Positions 26,075 through 34,644 of a stretch of 64,000 bases of DNA are shown here, piece after piece. The stretch spans positions 1-64,000 of the forward strand of contig NZ_JABZEE010000031.1 of assembly GCF_013387495.1 (NCBI RefSeq), written 5' to 3'. The notes under the pieces were generated by a model that was not told where the DNA came from, made no database searches, and saw nothing but the letters and a program-made list of their open reading frames with translations. The first letter of the stretch is position 1. The number at the start of each line of letters is the position of its first letter. The stretch comes from Streptomyces sp. PKU-EA00015 (GTDB taxonomy: Bacteria; Actinomycetota; Actinomycetes; Streptomycetales; Streptomycetaceae). The position numbers and the translations under genes are program-made.

Positions 26075-26362
26075 TCAGCGCTGGGGGGTGTCGGTGGGCT
26101 CGGTCACAGGGCGAGCGCTGGAGACATCGCCGGGTGCGGCCTGGATCGTGCGGGGCGCGGTCTGACCCTGCGCCGGGTCCTTGGGCTCCGCGGGCGTCGC
26201 CGCGGGCTGGCTCTCCGACTTCATCGCCTTGGCCTCGCTCTTGAGGATGCGGGCGGACTTGCCCAGCGAACGAGCCATGTCGGGGAGCTTCTTGGCCCCG
26301 AACAGAAGAAGGATGAGCAGCGCGATGATGATGAGCTCGGTGGGGCCGATCTGTCGGAACAT
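26075..26362 (-). CDS. tatA: Sec-independent protein translocase subunit TatA
   Basis: 95 aa. A single N-terminal membrane helix (MFRQIGPTELIIIALLILLL) is followed by the conserved FGAKKLPDMARSLGKS hinge and amphipathic helix, then a hydrophilic Pro/Glu/Gln-rich tail. This is the pore-forming TatA component; the TatC gene follows directly. ATG 26362 is fixed by the family's MF start; the upstream frame extension is an artefact. TatB is not in this window and is usually encoded elsewhere in Streptomyces. Confidence 0.95.
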   Translation of the reverse strand: MFRQIGPTELIIIALLILLLFGAKKLPDMARSLGKSARILKSEAKAMKSESQPAATPAEPKDPAQGQTAPRTIQAAPGDVSSARPVTEPTDTPQR

Positions 26363-26602
26363 AACTGTCTCTACCTTCTCACCGAGGCGGCTTGGGGCTC
26401 TTGGCTTCGGGCCACCTCGGACTGACGTCCGAAGCGACTCGGCAGCGATCGTAACTCGGACCGGTAAACGCAGGGCAATCCCTGTGCATACACCCGCCAG
26501 CGGTCGGCGCCTCATCTCCGGTGCCGCCATCAGCAGCGTACCGCCCTGATCAGCCCCGCAGCAGGGTGCGTCCGTGATCTCCGGCCGCCTTCGCCGGGCG
26601 GC

Positions 26603-26800
26603 TCAGCGCAGCGTCTTCCCGGTCTGCGCGAGGGATGTCGCCGCCCGCTCCAGGTCCTCGGCCGCCCGGTCGATCCGCTCGGCGGTGCGGGCGACCTCAC
26701 GGCCCAGGCGCTGGGCCTCGACGAAGACCTTGATACCGAGGACCCCCAGGACGGCGACGCCGAGGAATCCGAGGGCGATGGCGAGCATGGGCCAGAACAT
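26603..26800 (-). CDS. Small membrane-anchored coiled-coil protein
   Basis: 65 aa. One N-terminal membrane helix (about residues 4-25) is followed by an amphipathic helix with regular hydrophobic spacing (ARTAERIDRAAEDLERAATS), consistent with a short cytoplasmic coiled coil. It lies between the zinc-ribbon gene and tatA on the same strand, and orthologous small proteins commonly sit here in Streptomyces. The function is unknown. Confidence 0.68.
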   Translation of the reverse strand: MFWPMLAIALGFLGVAVLGVLGIKVFVEAQRLGREVARTAERIDRAAEDLERAATSLAQTGKTLR

Positions 26801-26820
26801 GCGACGAGCCTAGACCGTCC

Positions 26821-27075
26821 TCAGCCGGTGCTGTGCAGGCGCAGGGTCCGCACGCCGCCGCCGGTCAGCAGCTCGACGATGCGCTCACCGGCCGGCTTGC
26901 GGACGGCGGAGCCGCACTCGGGGCAGGTGAACGAGTAGAAGGTGGTACGGCGGCTGCCGCCGATCGCCAGCCGCAGCGCGCCCGCGGACAGCTCGAAGCG
27001 CGCCCGGCAGTCGGGGCAGGCCGCCTTGAAGAGGACCGGCGCGACGGCGGCGGGGATCTGGGGCATCACAGTCAT
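26821..27075 (-). CDS. Zinc-ribbon protein, FmdB-like
   Basis: 84 aa with two CxxC pairs, ACPDCRARF and FTCPECGSAV, spaced as in a zinc ribbon, and a basic stretch between them. This suggests a small nucleic-acid or protein-binding zinc protein. Its ATG overlaps the pafC stop codon in an ATGA junction, so it is translated as the third gene of pafB-pafC-zinc ribbon and may be tied to their role. No enzymatic signature is visible. Confidence 0.77.
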   Translation of the reverse strand: MTVMPQIPAAVAPVLFKAACPDCRARFELSAGALRLAIGGSRRTTFYSFTCPECGSAVRKPAGERIVELLTGGGVRTLRLHSTG

Positions 27076-28070
27076 GGGCGCCGTACTCCTTCGTCCCGTC
27101 CGTCGTCCTGGCCGTCATAGGCGGCGAGCGCGTCCTGTGCCGCCGACCTCGCGCTGGCCGCGAGCTCCGGCGGGGAGACGATCCGCCCGTCGCGGCCGAG
27201 CCGCAGTGCGAGCCTGCGCAGGGAGGCGGGCGCCGGTGTGCGCAGGATGATGCGCAGTCCCCCGTCGGCGAGCTCCTCGGCGCTGTCGTGCGGGTAGTAC
27301 TCGGCGACCCAGCGTCCGCCGGGGCCGACCTCGACGATCACCTCGGGGTCGTCGGCGGAGGGCTGCACGAGTCCTTCGGACAGGTCGCGCAGTTCGATCT
27401 CGGGCGGCGCGGCCGGGGCGTCGAGGAGCCGGATCTCGGCCACCCGGTCCAGCCGGAAGGTCCGGCGCGCCTCGGAGAGGCGGCACCACGCCTCCATGTA
27501 CGTGTGGCCGACGGCGAAGAGGCGGATGGGGTCGACCTCGCGCTCGGTGAGCTCGTCGCGCGCCGGCGAGTAGTAGCGCAGCCACAGCCGGCGGCGCTCG
27601 GAGATGGCCCGGTCGACGTCGGCGAAGACGCCGCCTTCGGACTCGAACGTCACCGACAGCCTGGAGCTCGCTCCGGCGGCCTCGCCGGCGGCGCCCTCGA
27701 TCTTCGCGGTGGCCCGCAGCAGCGCGTCCCGGTCACCCTCCCGCAGGCCGGGCAGGGTGGCGACGGCCCTCGCCGCCACGAGGAGCGCGGTCGCCTCGTC
27801 GGCGGCCAGGCGCAGCGGCTCGGCAGTGGACTCGCCGGACGCGTCGGGGTTGCGCCACCAGATGCGCTCGCCGTCGGTGTCGATGTCCAGCAGGTCGCCG
27901 CCGCGGAAGCTCGTCCCGCACATGGGCAGGACGTCGAGGTCGGAGATCAGCTCGTCCTCGCTGATGCCGAAGGCGCGGGCGACGTCGGCGATGCGCGCGC
28001 CGGGGCGCTCCCGCAGATACGTCACCAGCGACAGCATGCGCCGGGTCTGGTCGATGGCGTTCGCGGCCAT
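27072..28070 (-). CDS. pafC: WYL-domain transcriptional regulator PafC
   Basis: 332 aa. A short N-terminal HTH (MLSLVTYLRERPGARIADVA, then FGISEDEL) precedes a central WYL domain with RRRLWLRYYSPARDE and a C-terminal WCX extension. PafB and PafC act together in mycobacteria as a heterodimeric activator of RecA-independent DNA-damage genes, and their genes neighbour pafA as here. ATG 28070 is the conserved start; the frame reaching 28514 is pafB read out of frame. Separated from pafB by 16 bases, in one operon. Confidence 0.9.
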   Translation of the reverse strand: MAANAIDQTRRMLSLVTYLRERPGARIADVARAFGISEDELISDLDVLPMCGTSFRGGDLLDIDTDGERIWWRNPDASGESTAEPLRLAADEATALLVAARAVATLPGLREGDRDALLRATAKIEGAAGEAAGASSRLSVTFESEGGVFADVDRAISERRRLWLRYYSPARDELTEREVDPIRLFAVGHTYMEAWCRLSEARRTFRLDRVAEIRLLDAPAAPPEIELRDLSEGLVQPSADDPEVIVEVGPGGRWVAEYYPHDSAEELADGGLRIILRTPAPASLRRLALRLGRDGRIVSPPELAASARSAAQDALAAYDGQDDGRDEGVRRP

Positions 28071-28086
28071 GGTCCTCGAGTCCCCC

Positions 28087-29046
28087 TCAGCCCTTGGCCA
28101 CGGCACGCAGCCGGTCCACCACGTCGGCCCGCAGGTCCGCGGGCTCCAGCACGACGACGTCCGGGCCGAACTCGACGAGCCAGGCGTCCAGTCCGTGTCC
28201 GTACGGAATCTCCAACTCGTCCCAGCCGTCGCCGAGTTCCCGTACTGCGGTGGCACGTGAGCGCAACGGGTAGCCGCAGCCGGACCGCAGCCGGATCCGG
28301 GCGGAGCGGGTCGCGGTCTCCCCCGCCCAGCTCTCGACGGTCTCCCGTACGGTGACGACGTCGGGCACGGGCACGGTGAACGCGCCGGACCGCGAGGAGC
28401 GGACCCTGCCGCTGATCCGGGACAGCCTGAAGACCCGCTCGGCCCCGCGCTCCCGGTCGTATCCGGCGAGGTACCAGTGGCCGCGCCAGCATTCGAGGGC
28501 CCACGGCTCGACATGGCGCTGCTCGGGCTGTGCGGCGTTGGCCTTGCGGTAGTCGAACAGGACCGGACGGCGGTCGCGGCAGGCGAGCATCAGCGGCTCG
28601 AACGCGGACTCGTGGACGGGGATGCGGGGTTCGAGGGCGCTGTGGTGCGCCTCGTAGGCGTCCTCGGTCTCGGGCATGCCGGCCGCGCGCAGCTTCTGCA
28701 GGGCGCCGCTCGCGGCGCCGGCGAGGCGGGCCTGCTGCCACACCTTGGCGGCCAGGCCCAGGGCGGCGGCCTCCTCGGCGTCGAGGGTGATCGGGGGCAG
28801 ACGGTTGCTGTCGCGGCGGGCGAGGTAGCCGATGTCGCCGTCGAGGGACTCCACCGTCTCGATGACCAGGCCGAGTTCGCGCAGATCGTCCTTGTCGCGC
28901 TCGAACATCCGGTTGAAGGAGTCGTCGGAGCCGGCCTCCAGGTACGCCTCGATGGACCCGCGCAGCTCGCGCTTGCTGAGCGGGCGCCGGGTCCCGAGCA
29001 GACACAGCGCGAGATTCATCAGCCGCTCGGCCTTGGCAATGGCCAT
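28087..29046 (-). CDS. pafB: WYL-domain transcriptional regulator PafB
   Basis: 319 aa. The N-terminus MAIAKAERLMNLALCLLGTR, then RPLSKRELRGSIEAY, forms a winged HTH; a WYL domain covers about residues 140-220 (RRPVLFDYRKANAAQPEQRH, WYLAGYDRERGAERVFRLSR), followed by a WCX domain. The arginine-rich pocket of WYL domains is thought to bind a nucleic-acid ligand. It is first of a three-gene minus-strand operon with pafC and the zinc-ribbon gene. Confidence 0.9.
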   Translation of the reverse strand: MAIAKAERLMNLALCLLGTRRPLSKRELRGSIEAYLEAGSDDSFNRMFERDKDDLRELGLVIETVESLDGDIGYLARRDSNRLPPITLDAEEAAALGLAAKVWQQARLAGAASGALQKLRAAGMPETEDAYEAHHSALEPRIPVHESAFEPLMLACRDRRPVLFDYRKANAAQPEQRHVEPWALECWRGHWYLAGYDRERGAERVFRLSRISGRVRSSRSGAFTVPVPDVVTVRETVESWAGETATRSARIRLRSGCGYPLRSRATAVRELGDGWDELEIPYGHGLDAWLVEFGPDVVVLEPADLRADVVDRLRAVAKG

Positions 29047-29120
29047 CGACGCCCTTCACCTCATCTGATGGAGTCCTTACGCCCGTCGACCGTACCGCCC
29101 CCGGGTGTCCGGACAAAAGC

Positions 29121-29172
29121 GAGGGCCCGTGCCTGGGTCCCCGGACGCAGTCCGGGGAAGGCACGGGCCCTC
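29121..29172. terminator. Two-part terminator hairpin downstream of the cytosolic FKBP gene
   Basis: Outer 14-base arms (29121-29134 and 29159-29172) enclose an inner CCCCGGA/TCCGGGG stem. The minus-strand FKBP gene ends 32 bases earlier in its direction of transcription. Confidence 0.75.
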
Positions 29173-29203
29173 GTCACGCTGTGCAGTGCTGCGGAACGCT
29201 CCG

Positions 29204-29578
29204 TCAGGCGGCGACCAGGTCGCAGACGAAGATCAGCGTCTCGCCGGGGGCGATGCGGCCGCCGCCGGCGCCGCGGTCGCCGTAGGCCAGGTGCGCGGGG
29301 ATGGTCAGCTGGCGACGGCCGCCGACCTTCATGCCCTGAACGCCCTGGTCCCAGCCCGCGATGACCTGGCCGGCGCCGAGCTGGAACTGCAGCGGCGTGC
29401 CGCGGTTCCACGAGGCGTCGAACTCCTCGCCGGTGGAGAAGGCCACGCCCACGTAGTGGACGGAGACGGTGTCGCCCGCCTTGGCCTCCGGGCCGTCGCC
29501 CTCCCAGATGTCCTTGATCTCCAGGTCGGCCGGCGGCTCGCCGCCCGGGAAGTCGATCTCGGGCTTATCGATGCTCAC
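29204..29578 (-). CDS. FKBP-type peptidyl-prolyl isomerase, cytoplasmic
   Basis: 124 aa, a single FKBP domain with no signal peptide. Typical motifs are GDTVSVHYVGVAFSTGEEFD, ASWNRGTPLQFQLGAGQVIA, GWDQGVQGMKVGGRRQLTIP and LAYGDRGAGGGRIAPGETL. It should isomerise Xaa-Pro bonds and bind FK506-type macrolides. It lies immediately downstream of the lipoprotein FKBP gene (45 bases apart), so the pair is probably an operon supplying one isomerase to each side of the membrane. Confidence 0.93.
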   Translation of the reverse strand: MSIDKPEIDFPGGEPPADLEIKDIWEGDGPEAKAGDTVSVHYVGVAFSTGEEFDASWNRGTPLQFQLGAGQVIAGWDQGVQGMKVGGRRQLTIPAHLAYGDRGAGGGRIAPGETLIFVCDLVAA

Positions 29579-29623
29579 GGATGTCGCTCCTTGCGTTCTT
29601 CGTGCGAGTCAACCGGGACAGTC

Positions 29624-30577
29624 TTACAGAACTGCCAGGATGTCGACGGAGAAGACCAGCGTGGACTTGGCGGGGATGCCCTGCTGCTCCTGGTCGCCGT
29701 AGGCCATGTCCGGCGGCACGACCAGCAGGACGCGGCTGCCGGCCTTCTTGCCCTCCAGGCCCTTCTGCCAGCCCGGAATCACCTGCGCCAGCGGGAAGTT
29801 GACGGGCGCTCCGCCCCTGGCGTAGCTGCTGTCGAATTCCTTGCCGGTCTTCCACAGGACGCCCTTGTACTGGACGGCCACCGTGTCGCTCGCCTTCACC
29901 GCGGGTCCGGTGCCCTCGATGATGTAGTTGGACACGAGCTTGGCCGGCGCGTCCTTCTTGGGCACGGTGATGGAGGGCGCCTTGCCGTCGGTGTTGGTGC
30001 CGACCTTGGGCAGGTCGATGTTGTCCTGGGCGACCTCGCTGCCCTTGGCGGTGGCCGGCAGGCTGGTGCCCTTGACGATGTCCATCACGAACACGAGCGT
30101 CGCGTTGGCCGGGATCTCGCCCTGGCCCTGGGCCCCGTAACCGAGCTCCGGCGGGATGGAGACCTCGATCCGGCTGCCGACCTTCTGGCCGTCCAGGGCC
30201 TTCTGCCAGCCCTCGATGACACCGCCGCCACCGATCGTGACCGCGAAGGGCTCACCGCGGTCGAAGCTGTTGTCGAACGGCTTGTCGCCGTCCCACAGCT
30301 GCCCGAGGTAGTCGACCTTGGCGAGGTCGCCCTTCTTCAGGGCCGGGCCGTCACCCTCGCTGATGACGTTGACCTTCAGGTCCTTGGGCGGCTTGCCCTC
30401 GCCCTTGGCAAGGGTCGGCTTCTCGCCGAACTTCTTGCCGGCGGTGATCGTGGGCAGCCCGTTCGTCATCGAGACGGCAGAGGTGGAAGCGGAATCGGAG
30501 TCCTTGTCTTCGCTGCCGCAAGCCGCTGTCGACAACAGCAGCAGGGGCACGACGAGAAGGCCGGCAAGTCGGCGCAC
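29624..30577 (-). CDS. Lipoprotein with two FKBP-type isomerase domains
   Basis: 317 aa. GTG 30577 starts a lipoprotein signal with lipobox LSTAAC; the lipidated Cys is residue 20. Two FKBP domains follow, at about residues 65-165 (GDLAKVDYLGQLWDGDKPFD to IPANATLVFVMDIV) and 215-317 (SDTVAVQYKGVLWKTGKEFD to STLVFSVDILAVL). It would work as a membrane-tethered folding catalyst for exported proteins. The first domain lacks some aromatic residues seen in the second, so activity may differ. SD GAGGAA precedes the start. The upstream frame to 30643 has no role. Confidence 0.92.
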   Translation of the reverse strand: MRRLAGLLVVPLLLLSTAACGSEDKDSDSASTSAVSMTNGLPTITAGKKFGEKPTLAKGEGKPPKDLKVNVISEGDGPALKKGDLAKVDYLGQLWDGDKPFDNSFDRGEPFAVTIGGGGVIEGWQKALDGQKVGSRIEVSIPPELGYGAQGQGEIPANATLVFVMDIVKGTSLPATAKGSEVAQDNIDLPKVGTNTDGKAPSITVPKKDAPAKLVSNYIIEGTGPAVKASDTVAVQYKGVLWKTGKEFDSSYARGGAPVNFPLAQVIPGWQKGLEGKKAGSRVLLVVPPDMAYGDQEQQGIPAKSTLVFSVDILAVL

Positions 30578-30630
30578 GTGTTCCTCAGATCTCTTACGAC
30601 TCAGTAGTTGCGGACACTCTAGGGCGTGCC

Positions 30631-30663
30631 ACGGGCCCCGCACGAGGAACGTGCGGGGCCCGT
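30631..30663. terminator. Terminator of the pafA transcript
   Basis: 13-base arms ACGGGCCCCGCAC and GTGCGGGGCCCGT surround a 7-base loop, 32 bases past the pafA stop on the minus strand. Confidence 0.75.
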
Positions 30664-30694
30664 GTGGCGTTCCGGCCGTCGGTGCCGACGCGTG

Positions 30695-32056
30695 CTACAT
30701 GCCGGCGATGAGCTTCTCCACGCGGTCGTCCACCGAACGGAAGGGGTCCTTGCACAGCACGGTGCGCTGCGCCTGGTCATTGAGCTTGAGGTGCACCCAG
30801 TCGACCGTGAAGTCCCGTCGCTGCTCCTGCGCACGGCGGATGAAGTCGCCCCGCAGCCGCGCCCGGGTGGTCTGCGGGGGCACGGACTTGCCCTCGAAGA
30901 TCTTCAGGTCGTTGCAGATGCGGGCGGCCTGTCCCTTCTTCTCCAGGAGGTAGTAGAGCCCGCGCCGGCGGTGGATGTCGTGGTACGCGAGGTCTATCTG
31001 GGCGACCCGCGGGTGCGACATGGTCATGTTGTGCTTGGCGCGGTAGCGCTCCAGGAGCTTGTACTTCATGACCCAGTCGATCTCGGTGCCGATGCGGTCG
31101 AGGTCCTCGGTCTCGATCGCGTCGAGCGTGCGGCCCCAGAGCTCGAGGACCTGGGCGACCGTGCCGGTGCGGATGCCCCGGCGGTCGATGAAGTCGACGG
31201 CCTTCTCGTAGTACTCCCGCTGGACCTCCAGTGCGGAGGCCTCTCGGCCCGAGGCGAGGCGCACCTTGCGCTGGCCGGTGATGTCGTGGCTGACCTCGCG
31301 GATGGCCCGGATCGGGTTCTCCAGGGTGAGGTCGCGCATGACGGTGCCCGCCTCGATCATGCGCAGCACGAGGTCGGTGGCGCCGACCTTGAGGAGCATG
31401 GTCGTCTCGGACATGTTCGAGTCGCCGACGATGACGTGGAGACGGCGGTAGCGCTCGGCGTCCGCGTGCGGTTCGTCGCGGGTGTTGATGATCGGACGGG
31501 ATCGGGTGGTGGCGGAGCTGACGCCCTCCCAGATGTGCTCGGCGCGCTGGCTGACGCAGTAGACCGCGCCACGCGGCGTCTGCAGCACTTTGCCCGCGCC
31601 GCAGAGCAGCTGCCGGGTCACGAGGAAGGGAATGAGGATGTCGGCCAGCCGGGAGAACTCGCCGTGCCGGGCGACGAGATAGTTCTCGTGGCAGCCGTAG
31701 GAGTTTCCCGCCGAATCGGTGTTGTTCTTGAAGAGATAGACGTCGCCCGCGATTCCCTCCTCGTGCAGGCGGCGTTCGGCGTCGACGAGCAGGCCTTCCA
31801 GAATGCGCTCGCCGGCCTTGTCGTGCGTGACCAGCTCGGTCACGTTGTCGCATTCCGGCGTTGCGTATTCCGGATGCGAGCCCACGTCGAGGTACAGGCG
31901 GGCGCCGTTCCGCAGAAAGACATTGCTGCTGCGGCCCCATGACACGACACGGCGGAAGAGGTAGCGCGCCACTTCGTCAGGTGACAGTCGGCGCTGTCCC
32001 CTGAACGTGCACGTGACGCCGTACTCGTTCTCCAGCCCGAAAATGCGGCGGTCCAT
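30695..32056 (-). CDS. pafA: Pup-protein ligase PafA
   Basis: 453 aa of the carboxylate-amine ligase family shared with Dop. The N-terminus MDRRIFGLENEYGVTC supplies magnesium/ATP glutamates; other conserved parts are LYLDVGSHPEYATPECDN, YLFKNNTDSAGNSYGCHENY and RPIINTRDEPHADAE. It lacks the extra Dop loop near residue 40, in line with ligase rather than deamidase activity. PafA attaches the C-terminal glutamate of Pup to substrate lysines. It is followed closely, on the same strand, by the FKBP genes and pafBC, and the MFS exporter gene lies just upstream with 9 bases between. Confidence 0.95.
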   Translation of the reverse strand: MDRRIFGLENEYGVTCTFRGQRRLSPDEVARYLFRRVVSWGRSSNVFLRNGARLYLDVGSHPEYATPECDNVTELVTHDKAGERILEGLLVDAERRLHEEGIAGDVYLFKNNTDSAGNSYGCHENYLVARHGEFSRLADILIPFLVTRQLLCGAGKVLQTPRGAVYCVSQRAEHIWEGVSSATTRSRPIINTRDEPHADAERYRRLHVIVGDSNMSETTMLLKVGATDLVLRMIEAGTVMRDLTLENPIRAIREVSHDITGQRKVRLASGREASALEVQREYYEKAVDFIDRRGIRTGTVAQVLELWGRTLDAIETEDLDRIGTEIDWVMKYKLLERYRAKHNMTMSHPRVAQIDLAYHDIHRRRGLYYLLEKKGQAARICNDLKIFEGKSVPPQTTRARLRGDFIRRAQEQRRDFTVDWVHLKLNDQAQRTVLCKDPFRSVDDRVEKLIAGM

Positions 32057-32065
32057 GTCTGAACA

Positions 32066-33337
32066 TTACGCCTCGCGGCCTGAACTGAAACCGGGTTGGG
32101 CGGCCCCGTTTCGATCATTTTCCGATGTGTCCGGACCTGAGCCCGCAATGTCCTCGGTACGGCCCGCGACGGCGAGCACGCGCTGAGTGGCCGTCAGAAC
32201 GAGCAGGGCGGCGAATCCGCCCGCGCCGGCGACGGCGAAGCTCCACGCGGTGCCGCCGATCTCGACGGCGGGGCCCGCGACGGCCGTGCCGACGGCCGCG
32301 CCGACGCCGAAGGTGGTCACCAGCCACGAGAACGCCTCGGTGACGGTGCCGCGCGGGGCGTGCCGGTCGACGACGATGAAGGCGCAGGCGATGGCGGGCG
32401 CGAGGAAGACGCCGGCGAGCGCCGACAGCGCGGTCATCGCGACGACACCCGGAGTGAGCACGAGCGGCAGGTAGCCGAGGGCGAGCAGGGCGACGATGGC
32501 GCGCAGCCTGGACTCGGGCGCCCCCGACCACTGCCGCGCTCCGTACACGGTGCCGCCGACGAGGGCGCCCAGACCGAGTGCGGCCATCAGCCAGCCGTAG
32601 ACGGCCTCGCGGCCGTGATCGTCGGCGTAGGCGACGCCGGCGACGGTGATGGAGCCGAGCGCGAGGCCCACGAAGAAGAACGCGCCGAGCAGGGCGAGCA
32701 GCCCCGGCGAGCGCAGGGCGCCGAGCCAGTGCGCCTCACGAGGGGCTGAGCGCCAGGCACGGGAGGGCTGGGAGAGCACGACGGACAGGGCGCCGGCGAC
32801 GCCTGTCGCGTTGATGACAAGGAGCGCGGCGGCGGGCGACCAGACGGAGACCAGCAGGGTGACCAGGAGCGGCCCCACGGTGAACATGATCTCCTGCGCG
32901 ACCGCGTCCATGGCGTAGGCCCGGTGCACGCGCTCCTCCTGGCCGAGCACGCTCGGCCACAGGGCCCGCAGTCCGCCCTCGAGCGGCGGCGTGAACAGTC
33001 CGGCCACGATCACCGCGGTGTACGCGAGGGGCAGGGAGCCGGTCCCGACGACGGCCAGCAGCAGCATTCCGAGCGCCGAGACGACGGCGGAGGGCAACTG
33101 GACCCTCGGCTGTCCGTACAGGTCGACGGCGCGGCCGAGCAGCGGCTGGCCCACGGCCGTGGCCAGCCCGTACACGGCGGCGAGCGCGCCGGCGAGGGTG
33201 TAGCTGCCGCCTTCGGCGCGCGTGAACAGGACGATGGCGATGTGGGCGGTGGCGGCGGGCAGCCGGCCCACGAGGGTGCCGGTCAGCAGCCGTGCCGCAT
33301 GCGGCGCCCTGAGGATCTCTGCGTATCCGACGGCCAT
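32066..33337 (-). CDS. MFS transporter
   Basis: 423 aa with about 12 hydrophobic segments. The loop 2-3 motif here reads GLATAVGQPLLGRAVDLYGQ, and a duplicate pattern follows in the second half. Family members of this kind are drug or metabolite exporters; the substrate is unknown. ATG 33337 with GGGAGAGGGG upstream is preferred over the longer frame to 33487. It is divergent from a LacI-type regulator across a 143-base gap that contains a strong inverted repeat, so the regulator probably controls it. Read-through into pafA, 9 bases downstream, could link pafA transcription to this promoter. Confidence 0.85.
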   Translation of the reverse strand: MAVGYAEILRAPHAARLLTGTLVGRLPAATAHIAIVLFTRAEGGSYTLAGALAAVYGLATAVGQPLLGRAVDLYGQPRVQLPSAVVSALGMLLLAVVGTGSLPLAYTAVIVAGLFTPPLEGGLRALWPSVLGQEERVHRAYAMDAVAQEIMFTVGPLLVTLLVSVWSPAAALLVINATGVAGALSVVLSQPSRAWRSAPREAHWLGALRSPGLLALLGAFFFVGLALGSITVAGVAYADDHGREAVYGWLMAALGLGALVGGTVYGARQWSGAPESRLRAIVALLALGYLPLVLTPGVVAMTALSALAGVFLAPAIACAFIVVDRHAPRGTVTEAFSWLVTTFGVGAAVGTAVAGPAVEIGGTAWSFAVAGAGGFAALLVLTATQRVLAVAGRTEDIAGSGPDTSENDRNGAAQPGFSSGREA

Positions 33338-33372
33338 CCGGGACCCCTCTCCCCCGGACCCTGCCGAGGTTT

Positions 33373-33399
33373 TACGTATAACGTCCTCGTCCATACGTA
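33373..33399. promoter_or_regulatory. Candidate operator between MFS exporter and LacI-type regulator
   Basis: TACGTAT at 33373-33379 and ATACGTA at 33393-33399 form perfect 7-bp arms separated by 13 bases. Centres are 20 bases apart, so both face the same side of the helix. The gap contains no other comparable repeat. Confidence 0.5.
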
Positions 33400-33480
33400 C
33401 CATGTCGACAGTCCGCGGGTCCACCGTGCCGCCACCCCGGACGCTCGCGGAACATTCAGCGCGGCCGAGGACGGCACCGC

Positions 33481-34587
33481 ATGGCACACCCGACCCCCGA
33501 GGGCCGTCCCGTCCCGGCGGAAGTGGGCTCCACCCGGCCCACCAGCAAAGACGTGGCCCGCGTCGCCGGGGTCTCGCAGGCCACGGTCTCCCTGGTCCTG
33601 GGCGACAAGTGGCGCGGCCGCGTCTCCGAGCGCACCGCCTCCGTGGTACGCGACGCGGCCCGGGAGATCGGATACCGGCCCAACCTCGCCGCGCGCAATC
33701 TGCGTCTCGGACGCACGAGGACGGCGCTGCTCGTCGTGCCGGCCCTCACCAACGAGTTCTTCGCCCGCGTCTACACCGGTGCGGCCGCCGTCGCCGCCCG
33801 GCACGGCTTCGGCGTCGTCCTCTACCCGTCCCCCGAGGGCATCGGGCCCGCCAAGGACCCCTTCGCGTCCGCCCGCGCCGCTCTCGACGGCGTCATCGCC
33901 TCCTCGATGGCCGCCGGTACCCTCGCCGCGATCCGAGGCAGCGACCTGCCGCTCGTGATGCTGGACAGCGACCCTTCGGACACCGGCGTCGCCGCCCACG
34001 TCAACCTGGACATCGCCGACGGCATGCGGCAGGTGACGGAACATCTGCTCGGGCTGGGACACCGGCGGTTCGTCCATCTCGCGTCCGCCGTCGCCTCCTG
34101 GACGTTCGACGTGCGCGCGCGGGCGCTGCGCTCGGCCCTGGCGGATGCGGCGGACGCGGAACTGACGACCGTCGCGGCACCGCTCGACGTGGACTCCGGC
34201 CGCGCGGCGGCCGAGCGGGCGCTCACCGCGCCGGGCCCCCGGCCGACCGCGCTGGTCTGCGACGACGACATCCTGGCCGCGGGCGCCTGCAAGGCGGTGC
34301 GCCGGCTCGGGCTGCGCGTCCCCGAGGACGTCTCGGTCACGGGCTTCGACGACCTCGCCCTGGCCACCGCGGTGGAGCCGGAGCTCACCACGGTCCGCCT
34401 CCCTGCGGAACGGATCGGCGAACGCGGCATGTCGGCGCTCCTCGCGGTGCTGGACAACCGGCCGGCCGAACAGGACATCCTCCCCGTCGAACTGGCCGTA
34501 CGCGGCTCCTCGGCACCCCCGCCGCACAGCGGCCCGGCGTCTGCCGACGGCGCGCGTCCGGCCGGAAACGGCCGGCCTTCCACCTGA
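33481..34587 (+). CDS. LacI/GalR-family transcriptional regulator
   Basis: 368 aa. The N-terminal HTH and hinge are seen in TSKDVARVAGVSQATVSLVL and GYRPNLAARNLRLGRTRTAL; the periplasmic-binding-like core follows (ALVCDDDILAAGACKAVRRL, VTGFDDLALATAVEPELTTV). A Pro/Ala-rich tail of about 30 residues is added at the C-terminus. LacI regulators usually repress sugar or transporter genes; here the only close target is the divergent MFS gene, so an exporter substrate or sugar is the likely inducer. ATG 33481 has GAGGAC upstream at suitable spacing. Confidence 0.9.
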   Translation: MAHPTPEGRPVPAEVGSTRPTSKDVARVAGVSQATVSLVLGDKWRGRVSERTASVVRDAAREIGYRPNLAARNLRLGRTRTALLVVPALTNEFFARVYTGAAAVAARHGFGVVLYPSPEGIGPAKDPFASARAALDGVIASSMAAGTLAAIRGSDLPLVMLDSDPSDTGVAAHVNLDIADGMRQVTEHLLGLGHRRFVHLASAVASWTFDVRARALRSALADAADAELTTVAAPLDVDSGRAAAERALTAPGPRPTALVCDDDILAAGACKAVRRLGLRVPEDVSVTGFDDLALATAVEPELTTVRLPAERIGERGMSALLAVLDNRPAEQDILPVELAVRGSSAPPPHSGPASADGARPAGNGRPST

Positions 34588-34644
34588 CCGATTCACTGCG
34601 GCCGCGCTTGAGGCGCCGCGACGGGCCGTGGAACGATCGCGATC

